From assembly GCF_029105185.1 (NCBI RefSeq), contig NZ_JAFMZK010000006.1, positions 175,396-239,395 on the forward strand: DNA of 64,000 nucleotides. Reading direction: 5' to 3'. A program made the translations under genes and the position numbers. Under the pieces are notes generated by a model. The model saw only the letters and a program-made list of their open reading frames with translations. It was not told the origin of the DNA and searched no databases. This DNA is from Aliiroseovarius sp. Z3. Lineage in GTDB: Bacteria > Pseudomonadota > Alphaproteobacteria > Rhodobacterales > Rhodobacteraceae. Position 1 is the stretch's first letter, and every line of letters begins with the position of its first letter. Below are positions 57,605-64,000 of this stretch, piece after piece.

Positions 57605-58798
57605 TTATCCGTGCGGCACCGAGCTGGCCATGTTGTGGGCCGATGCCGTACCACGCGACGTTGCGGCGGCAAGCGTTTCCTTCAACTCGGCTTCCATTTT
57701 AGTCAGCTCTTCCTCGGCGGCGGCGCGTTTGGCTTTGCCTTCGTCAGCAATCGCCAGGCTTTCTTCGATCGTGGCGATCAGCGTGGCATTTGCGGATTTC
57801 ACGGCTTCGATATCAAACACGCCACGTTCCATTTCCTTGCGCACCATACGGTTCGCTTCTTGCAGGTTTTCGGCGTTGGCGGTCAGAAGCTCGTTGGTCA
57901 GGTCGGTGGCGTCCTTGACAGCGGCCGCCGCTTCGGCCGAACGCTGGATGGTGACAGCCTGTGCCAGCTGGGTTTCCCAGAGCGGCACGGTGTTCACCAA
58001 GGTCGAGTTGATCTTGGTCACCAGCGACTTGTCGTTTTCCTGCACCAACCGGATCGAGGGCAGCGACTGCATCGTCACCTGACGCGTCAGTTTCAGGTCG
58101 TGAACGCGGCGTTCCAGATCGTCCCGCGCAGCACGCAGGTCACGCAGTTCCTGCGCCTTGATCACACCTTGTTCTTCAGGCGCTTCAGATACCTCGGCTT
58201 CTTTGGCAGGGATAACCGTGTCATCCAGCTGGGCCAATTTTGCTTCGCCCGCCGAGATGTACAACGCCAGCTCGTCATAGAATTCCAACGTTTTCTCATA
58301 GAGCTTGTCGAGCGACTTGATGTCTTTCAACAGCGTGTGTTCATGGCCCAGAAGATTGTCGGTGATCTTGTCGATCTGCCCCTGAACGTCTTCATATCGC
58401 GCCATGAATTTCGCGGCAGGCGCCAGGCGGCCCAGCAGCTTTTCCCACCAGCTGCGTTCGCGACGCATGTCCAATTCGCTGATCGAAAAGCCGCGGATCG
58501 TGGTGACGATGTTGCGCAAGCTATCACCGGCTGGCCCCACATCCTTGTTGCGCACACCGGCCAGCATATCCTGACTGATAACCTGCAACTCGGATTGCGC
58601 GGCCGATCCGAACTCGATGATCGACTGGGTGTTTTCCATGTCGATTTCGGCCATACGCTTTTCGATTTCGGCGCTGACTTTCTTGTTGGCTTTTTCCAAC
58701 GGCACAAGCGCACCCGAGGGTTCGGGCAGCACGACAGCTGTCACTTTTTCGATGTCCTTCAGCGCGGCTTCGGCCTTTTGGCGGGTCGTATCAGTCAT
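57605..58798 (-). CDS. TelA-like toxic-anion-resistance protein
   Basis: A 397-residue largely helical protein of the TelA/YaaN family. Characteristic parts are GSAAQSELQVISQDMLAGVRNKDVGPAGDSLRNIV, SWWEKLLGRLAPAAKFMARYEDVQGQID and NTVPLWETQLAQAVTIQRS near residue 265. The family is named after tellurite resistance in plasmids but is linked more widely to envelope stress. It is cytoplasmic, with no signal peptide. It starts 17 bases after the XpaC-like gene, the usual pairing. Confidence 0.92.
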   Translation of the reverse strand: MTDTTRQKAEAALKDIEKVTAVVLPEPSGALVPLEKANKKVSAEIEKRMAEIDMENTQSIIEFGSAAQSELQVISQDMLAGVRNKDVGPAGDSLRNIVTTIRGFSISELDMRRERSWWEKLLGRLAPAAKFMARYEDVQGQIDKITDNLLGHEHTLLKDIKSLDKLYEKTLEFYDELALYISAGEAKLAQLDDTVIPAKEAEVSEAPEEQGVIKAQELRDLRAARDDLERRVHDLKLTRQVTMQSLPSIRLVQENDKSLVTKINSTLVNTVPLWETQLAQAVTIQRSAEAAAAVKDATDLTNELLTANAENLQEANRMVRKEMERGVFDIEAVKSANATLIATIEESLAIADEGKAKRAAAEEELTKMEAELKETLAAATSRGTASAHNMASSVPHG

Positions 58799-58815
58799 TT
58801 GAAAATCCTCACAAA

Positions 58816-59718
58816 TTACTCGGTTCGCACGCCTTCGCGTGCCAGTCTTTCGCGCAGAACCTCGATTTCGACGTCAAGGTCGGTGCGATTGTCGTCCAGA
58901 AATTGTCGGGTTCGGGCGGCGAAATTGGCTTCCAGATCGTCCAGCAGGGTTTCGTAATCCGCGCGGGCCAACCCGCCGGGATCGCGCATGTAAATGTCGA
59001 CGAACTTGGTTGTCGCATCGCGGGCGCCCAGCAAGTAAACACCCAGATATTTCCGTGCGGCAGTCAGATCGCGGGGATCGTCTTCGACCGTCCGAAACAT
59101 AGCGCGCGCGGTTGCGATAAATCGGTCCACGCGCCCCTCAAGCCGACGGTCTTTGGTGCGGTCTATGGTTTCCTTCATTGCGCGCAAGTGTTTTTCAGCC
59201 TCGGTTACAGCACGGGCGACGCGGTCGGTTTGGAACGTGTCCACATCTTCCATGCCTTTATCGCGCAGCGGGTCCAGTCCGAATGATAACATGTGCAGAC
59301 CAGCCCCCAGAAGCCCAAGTGCTGCTGCGATGATTGGCGTTCCATCGACCGAAGCTGCCAGAAACAAGCCAATCCCGGTCATGGCCGAACCAAACAGCTT
59401 GCGCGGCACGGCTGGACGGCGCGCGATCTTGCGGGCGTCATATTCTTCCTGCGCCAAGATGCCTTCGCGGGTCAGCCACGCCGCAGCGATCAGCGCGCCA
59501 AATGCCAACAGCCGCAGAATTAGGTCTCCGGGGTCGCGGAAAAACGCCAGAAAGGCCAGCGGAAGCGGGGCAAGAAACAACAAGTTGACCCGCCCCCCTG
59601 CACGCGAACGGATTTTGCCGCGATACGGCGACCGTTCGACAGGCCCCGTGTCTGTTCGTGTGTCGGAATTGCGATCAGAAGATTTCGGGCTGAATTCTCC
59701 GCCATAACGTTGTGACAT
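58816..59718 (-). CDS. XpaC-like (5-bromo-4-chloroindolyl phosphate hydrolysis family) protein
   Basis: A 300-residue protein with two or three membrane helices near residues 45-130 (LLFLAPLPLAFLAFF, LILRLLAFGALIAAAWL, GIGLFLAASVDGTPIIAAALGLLGAGLHML) and a soluble helical C-terminal part with VARAVTEAEKHLRAMKETIDR. The name is historical; such proteins pair with TelA. The ATG at 59718 overlaps the stop of the upstream 34-codon frame (TGATG), so the frame start TTG at 59721 is not needed. Confidence 0.88.
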   Translation of the reverse strand: MSQRYGGEFSPKSSDRNSDTRTDTGPVERSPYRGKIRSRAGGRVNLLFLAPLPLAFLAFFRDPGDLILRLLAFGALIAAAWLTREGILAQEEYDARKIARRPAVPRKLFGSAMTGIGLFLAASVDGTPIIAAALGLLGAGLHMLSFGLDPLRDKGMEDVDTFQTDRVARAVTEAEKHLRAMKETIDRTKDRRLEGRVDRFIATARAMFRTVEDDPRDLTAARKYLGVYLLGARDATTKFVDIYMRDPGGLARADYETLLDDLEANFAARTRQFLDDNRTDLDVEIEVLRERLAREGVRTE

Positions 59719-59822
59719 CAAGCGCCCCCCGTGATCGAGACATAGAGGATCAGCGCGACAAGCACGAAAAAAGCGGTCTTTTGTAGTCCGGTCTCAGACA
59801 ATCGGGGCCCTTTCTCGGTCAC
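59718..59822 (-). CDS. Single-pass membrane microprotein at the head of the TelA/XpaC run
   Basis: A 34-codon frame starting with GTG and reading TEKGPRLSETGLQKTAFF, then a hydrophobic helix FFVLVALILYVSI and a short TGGA tail. Its stop overlaps the XpaC-like ATG as TGATG, a hallmark of translational coupling. The open frame extends upstream without an ATG, so the GTG is the only plausible start and no strong ribosome-binding site is seen before it. I know no name for it. The composition, with one helix after a basic-polar head, suggests a small membrane subunit. Confidence 0.55.
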   Translation of the reverse strand: MTEKGPRLSETGLQKTAFFVLVALILYVSITGGA

Positions 59823-60050
59823 CGTTTCATAGCCAATATAGGGGCGTATGCCCTTTATCGCTATGGGTTTGTTGATGGAATGCGGTTCTGCCGCCTCACA
59901 ATTCTGGTTTGGCAGCCAATGGCTGGTGCTTGATCAAAGTGTCGGTGCTCCAGTGGTTTGCGACAATACGCACCTTAACTGGGTGCGCTAACATGGCAAC
60001 GGGGAAACCAGCCATTTATTTCCCTGTCGTTGCCGGATCGCGGCGAGCCC

Positions 60051-61112
60051 TTAAGATGCCTCTGCGTTTCTCGCGCGCCATTTGCCCAATGCCCGCCCCA
60101 TCACCCGATCCCATAGCGGCGGTATCAAAGCGATCGTTGCCATCAACGGCAAGGAATAGGGTAACATTGGAGCCAGCTCTGCATTGGGCAGCGATAGCGC
60201 GGGATAGGATCGCATTGGATGCGCGTGGTGGTCGGAGTGGCGCGGCGCATTCAGCATCATGTGGGAGGAAAACCAATGTGGTGCGTTCCAGCTGTGACCT
60301 GCACCAACCGGGGCATAGTCACCGTTCGCATTCTTGTCGCGCACAAGCCCGTAGTGCTGAACATAGTCTGACAAGAGCAGCTGCATCTGAGCATGAAGGC
60401 ATAACAGAATATAGACCAGAAAGCCGCCAATTCCGCCGATCCAAAGTGCTGCGGCCATCATCAGAAACGCCCCGCCAACATAGAAAAAGTAGGGGTTCAA
60501 CCCACGCCGTCGGCTGCGTGCAAGATCCTGTTTCTCCATCTCATAGCCCGCGACGAATGATCCAACCCAGGCGCGGGGGGCAAAGTCGTAAAAACTTTCC
60601 CCTTCCTCTGCGGTGTTGGGATCGTCGGGTGTGGCCACCCATCGGTGGTGCACCTTGGGATGTGCAGATGCGTGATGGCCGAACAGAAGCGAGATATAGA
60701 CCCACCTGCCGAGCGCGCGAAGGAAGCGGTTGCTTCGGTGGATCAGCTCATGCGCATTCGCGTTTGACACCTGCCCGAAAAACAGCCCTGCGGCAAGGAA
60801 GGTGCAGGTGGTTGCAGCAAGGCTGTGCTGCATCCCGCCGCCCAGTGAATAAACCACGAGGCCGAGCAATCCAAAGTGACAGATCGCAAGCAAGGCCGAT
60901 AGCAGATCAGCATCATCGGCCGTTTCGTCCTCGTCCAAAGCTGGGGCAACACGCGCAATAATCGCATCCAAAGCATAAGCGAACAGCGTCATGTAGGTCA
61001 GGGCCGCGGCGGCAAACCAACCTCCGAAAAATGCTGCCAGCGCGATCAGTGCGACGGGCGTCAGGCTGGTAATCGCGAAAACCTTCAACGGATGTGCTAA
61101 TAGATCAGACAT
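60051..61112 (-). CDS. AlkB-like membrane di-iron hydroxylase/desaturase
   Basis: A 353-residue integral membrane protein. The eight-or-more-histidine signature is intact: ANAHELIHRSNRFL, HHASAHPKVHHRW and NAPRHSDHHAHPMRSY, matching alkane 1-monooxygenase/fatty-acid-desaturase-like enzymes. About six hydrophobic segments are seen. It would hydroxylate a hydrocarbon or fatty-acyl substrate; no rubredoxin gene lies beside it. The start MSDLLAHPLKVFAI is preferred to a longer frame 26 codons upstream. Confidence 0.87.
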   Translation of the reverse strand: MSDLLAHPLKVFAITSLTPVALIALAAFFGGWFAAAALTYMTLFAYALDAIIARVAPALDEDETADDADLLSALLAICHFGLLGLVVYSLGGGMQHSLAATTCTFLAAGLFFGQVSNANAHELIHRSNRFLRALGRWVYISLLFGHHASAHPKVHHRWVATPDDPNTAEEGESFYDFAPRAWVGSFVAGYEMEKQDLARSRRRGLNPYFFYVGGAFLMMAAALWIGGIGGFLVYILLCLHAQMQLLLSDYVQHYGLVRDKNANGDYAPVGAGHSWNAPHWFSSHMMLNAPRHSDHHAHPMRSYPALSLPNAELAPMLPYSLPLMATIALIPPLWDRVMGRALGKWRARNAEAS

Positions 61113-61263
61113 GGGCGCTCCGACTGACAACCCGGTTGGGGGCTTTGGCAAAATATCGTTGAATCCGCAAGGATACGCAATCCGCCACATCTATGTCGTT
61201 TTTGGATGGCGCGGGCACTGGGGCGCTGTTTAATGTGGGGGCGATATCACATCGGGGTTGATC

Positions 61264-62949
61264 ATGGCGCTGGACGACAAAAAAGGCATCTGGAAATCAG
61301 GTAAAGGCAAAGGGCGCCGCAGGCCCAAAGGCCGCCAGATTGATCCCGTCGCGCTGGAAGAGGTGCAGGCCCTGCTGGGCGACCGACCGCGCCGCCGCGA
61401 CCTGTTGATAGAGTTTCTGCATCTGATTCAGGACACCCATGGTCATTTATCTGCCGCGCATCTGCGTGCGTTGGCACATGAATTGAAGATGAGCCAGGCC
61501 GAGGTTTACGAGGTTGCAAGTTTCTATGCCCATTTTGACGTGGTGCGCGAAGGTGAGACACCTCCTCCAGCCTTGACGATCCGTGTTTGTGACAGCCTGT
61601 CTTGCGAACTGGCCGGGGCCGAGGCGTTGCAAAAGGCGCTGGAGGACGGGTTGGCTGCAGATCAGGTTCGCGTCGTCCGCGCACCTTGCATGGGGCGCTG
61701 CGATACCGCGCCGGTTCTGGAACTGGGCCACAACCACATCGACCACGCCACACCGGAAAAGGTCCATGCTGCGATTTCGGCGGGTGAGACACATACCAAG
61801 TTGCCCGAGTATGAAGACCTTACCGCCTATCGTGCGGCAGGTGGCTATGCGACGCTGGAAGACCTGCGTCGCAATGGCGATTGGGAGGCGGTGCAAACGC
61901 AGGTGCTGGACGCCGGTCTGCGCGGCCTTGGGGGTGCGGGATTCCCGTCGGGCAAGAAATGGGGCTTTGTGCGTGCCAATGACGGTCCGCGCTATCTGGC
62001 TGTCAATGGTGACGAGGGCGAGCCGGGCACCTTCAAGGATCGCTATTACCTTGAACGTACACCACATTTGATGCTGGAAGGGATGTTGATCGCTGCGTGG
62101 GCAGTCGAAGCGGAAACCTGCTTTATCTACATGCGTGACGAATATCCGGCCGTGCTGGAAATCCTACGTCGCGAGATTGCGGCGCTGGAAGACGCCGGAC
62201 TGATCGCGCGCGGTTATGTCGACCTGCGCCGGGGGGCCGGGGCCTATATTTGTGGCGAAGAAAGCGCGATGATCGAATCGGTTGAGGGCAAGCGCGGCTT
62301 GCCCCGTCATCGCCCGCCTTTCGTGGCGCAGGTGGGCATTTTCAACCGCCCGACTTTGGTTCACAACGTCGAAACCCTGCACTGGGTCGCGCGTATCCTG
62401 CGCGAAGGAGGCGAGGTATTGTCTTCGGTTGAAAAGAACGGACGTAAGGGGCTGCGATCCTACTCAGTCTCGGGTCGCGTGGCCAATCCAGGCGTGCATC
62501 TGCTGCCCGCCGGATCCACGATCCGCGACCTGATCGACGCCTGTGGCGGGATGGCCGACGGGCACAGCTTCAAGGCCTACCAACCGGGCGGTCCGTCCTC
62601 GGGCTTGTTGCCTGCGGCAATGGATGACATCCCTTTGGATTTCGACACCTTGCAGCCCCATGGCACGTTCATCGGGTCAGCGGCGGTCGTCGTCTTGTCG
62701 GACAAGGACAGCGCACGCGATGCCGCCCTGAACATGCTTCGCTTCTTTGAAGATGAAAGTTGCGGACAATGCACCCCGTGCCGATCCGGCTGCGAGAAAG
62801 CTGTGAAGCTGATGCAGGCGGATCAATGGGATCAAGGCTTGCTGACCGAACTGTGCACAGTGATGCAAGATGCCTCGATCTGTGGTTTGGGGCAGGCGGC
62901 ACCAAATCCCATCCTGATGACCATGAAGCACTTCCCGGACGAGATTTAG
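61264..62949 (+). CDS. NAD-linked formate dehydrogenase subunit, NuoE-NuoF fusion
   Basis: A 561-residue fused subunit. Residues 30-170 are NuoE/thioredoxin-like ferredoxin with four cysteines (CDSLSCELAG and APCMGRCDTAP, 2Fe-2S). From about residue 200 the NuoF part has GGAGFPSGKKWGFVR, GDEGEPGTFKDRYYLERTPH (FMN/NADH), YICGEESAMIESVEGKRG and the 4Fe-4S motif CGQCTPCRSGC. It passes electrons from formate to NAD. The catalytic molybdenum/tungsten subunit is not adjacent; the next gene is unrelated. GGGG precedes the ATG. Confidence 0.85.
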   Translation: MALDDKKGIWKSGKGKGRRRPKGRQIDPVALEEVQALLGDRPRRRDLLIEFLHLIQDTHGHLSAAHLRALAHELKMSQAEVYEVASFYAHFDVVREGETPPPALTIRVCDSLSCELAGAEALQKALEDGLAADQVRVVRAPCMGRCDTAPVLELGHNHIDHATPEKVHAAISAGETHTKLPEYEDLTAYRAAGGYATLEDLRRNGDWEAVQTQVLDAGLRGLGGAGFPSGKKWGFVRANDGPRYLAVNGDEGEPGTFKDRYYLERTPHLMLEGMLIAAWAVEAETCFIYMRDEYPAVLEILRREIAALEDAGLIARGYVDLRRGAGAYICGEESAMIESVEGKRGLPRHRPPFVAQVGIFNRPTLVHNVETLHWVARILREGGEVLSSVEKNGRKGLRSYSVSGRVANPGVHLLPAGSTIRDLIDACGGMADGHSFKAYQPGGPSSGLLPAAMDDIPLDFDTLQPHGTFIGSAAVVVLSDKDSARDAALNMLRFFEDESCGQCTPCRSGCEKAVKLMQADQWDQGLLTELCTVMQDASICGLGQAAPNPILMTMKHFPDEI

Positions 62950-63064
62950 GGCGACAGTCTAGTCGGTTCTTCCAACGTCACGCTTGACCCGTGCGCCCGG
63001 GCAGGCATGTGTTGTGCTAAGCGCGATCACCTGTTGTTAACGGCTCTGGTGCAAGGAAGAAGTC

Positions 63065-63700
63065 ATGATCTACCTGCCGATCCTTTTGGGCCTGAGCTTT
63101 GCCGCCGCATATTTTCCGCTGACCTCGTCTAAACCGACATGGACGCGGTCTGCCATCAAAACCATTCCTCTGCTGGCCTTTGCCCTAGCCGCCTACCTTG
63201 CGGGTCTGGGACCATTTCTTGTGGCGGGGTTGTTTCTGTCCGCGCTGGGGGATTTCGGCTTGTCGCGCGATGGCGATGCACCGTTTCTGTATGGATTGTC
63301 TGCCTTCGCATTGGCCCATCTGGCGTATATTCTGCACTTGCTGGGCATCTCGGATGCCCATGTGTGGGACGCATTTTCTTCAGCCCCCATCGCGGCGATC
63401 ATCCTTGTTGGTTTGATGATGTCGACCGAACTTTGGCTGGCCACACATACCGGGCATCTTCAATGGCCCGTGCGTATCTATGTTGTGATCATTGGCGTGA
63501 TGGGGCTTTCTGCCCTGACCTTGCCCTTCGGATGGACCGTCGTCGGGGCGGGGTTGTTCATCCTCTCGGATGTTATTCTTGCCATCAACCTGTTTCGGAT
63601 GTCTGACACGCATCACCACCGGCTGAAGGCTGGATACGCGATCTGGGCGTTATATGTTGCCGGTCAGGTGTTGATCCTTTGGGGCGGGTTATCGGCCTGA
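63065..63700 (+). CDS. Lysoplasmalogenase family (YhhN/TMEM86) membrane protein
   Basis: A 211-residue protein with about eight membrane segments. SALGDFGLSRDGDAPFLYGLSAFALAHLAYI carries the conserved GD and H residues of the YhhN/TMEM86 lysoplasmalogenase family, and SDVILAINLF follows near the end. In vertebrates the relative cleaves lysoplasmalogen; the bacterial substrate is unproven. It follows the formate subunit by 115 bases. Confidence 0.87.
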   Translation: MIYLPILLGLSFAAAYFPLTSSKPTWTRSAIKTIPLLAFALAAYLAGLGPFLVAGLFLSALGDFGLSRDGDAPFLYGLSAFALAHLAYILHLLGISDAHVWDAFSSAPIAAIILVGLMMSTELWLATHTGHLQWPVRIYVVIIGVMGLSALTLPFGWTVVGAGLFILSDVILAINLFRMSDTHHHRLKAGYAIWALYVAGQVLILWGGLSA

Positions 63701-63770
63701 CCGCATTGCTGCCCCTTCCATCCGCCCCCCATGTGGCTTAGGTGGATAGAAAGCGATCAAGAGGGCGCAA

Positions 63771-64000
<230 letters not shown>

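Noticed and set aside
57611..58957. 448-codon plus-strand frame opposite the TelA-like gene
   Set aside because: The translation is low-complexity Phe/Arg/Gln-rich antisense, while the minus strand encodes a complete TelA-like protein.
59969..59987. Hairpin CGCACC/GGTGCG as a terminator after the AlkB-like gene
   Set aside because: The stem has six pairs and no T-run on the minus strand; the 228-base gap otherwise shows nothing firm.
61264..62949. NuoE-NuoF fusion read as part of respiratory complex I
   Set aside because: Complex I genes encode these as separate proteins in a long nuo operon; here they are fused and isolated, which matches soluble formate dehydrogenase subunits.

Overview
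The window reads as ordinary chromosome of a marine-type alphaproteobacterium of the order Rhodobacterales (Roseobacter-like). The basis is overall gene content and order: mreBCD-mrdA-rodA, riboswitch-controlled gcvTHP, a dimethylglycine-dehydrogenase-like protein, an arginase/ornithine cyclodeaminase operon, an imelysin/di-haem/DUF1513 iron operon and a NuoE-NuoF fused formate dehydrogenase subunit. GC is high, overlapping start/stop codons are frequent and gaps are short. I see no rRNA, tRNA, insertion sequence, prophage or CRISPR array. The species assignment is inference.

Layout. 1-8184: nitrogen regulation (glnD start), an LpoA-like envelope lipoprotein, rsmI-yraN-gshB-hydrolase, then on the minus strand comM, an unusual glutathione transferase and a cobC/cobU-like pair. 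8267-12841: ChaN-like protein, coaBC-dut-moeB-acetyltransferase, and a low-GC small membrane protein. 12937-22033: M3 oligopeptidase, cation efflux, SH3 protein, 2-hydroxyacid dehydrogenase, a HExxH lipoprotein, a dimethylglycine-dehydrogenase family enzyme closed by a clear terminator, a racemase and a GFA-domain protein. 22030-25697: iron-acquisition operon with a palindromic operator candidate. 25713-29770: thioredoxin 2 and an Lrp-family regulator divergent from ctlX-rocF-ocd, which would carry arginine and citrulline to ornithine and proline; the operon ends in a perfect 15-bp stem terminator shared with gcvP.

29794-34482: glycine cleavage operon gcvT-gcvH-gcvP behind a tandem glycine riboswitch. 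34554-43224: cyclotransferase-like protein, MATE exporter, gltX, two small conserved proteins, a Tat-exported metallo-beta-lactamase-fold enzyme, nadE and a secreted MORN-repeat protein. 43300-46389: a leucine-rich leader peptide before leuA, then an MFS transporter with a histidine-rich tail. 46562-53167: rod-shape operon mreB-mreC-mreD-mrdA-rodA plus a GhrA-like reductase.

53180-59822 is the most interesting part: one minus-strand run made of a 34-residue single-pass membrane microprotein, an XpaC-like protein, a TelA-like protein, a DUF2927 lipoprotein, an SPFH protein with a C-terminal GYF-type module, a double zinc-ribbon membrane-anchored protein, a nitroreductase and D-aminoacyl-tRNA deacylase. 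Several of these resemble parts of the Bacillus YdjG/YdjI and YaaN/XpaC envelope-stress sets, so a membrane-stress module is a reasonable inference. The window closes with an AlkB-like membrane hydroxylase, the fused formate dehydrogenase subunit, a lysoplasmalogenase-like protein and the 5' end of ftsY, which runs into a GAGCCT hexanucleotide repeat.
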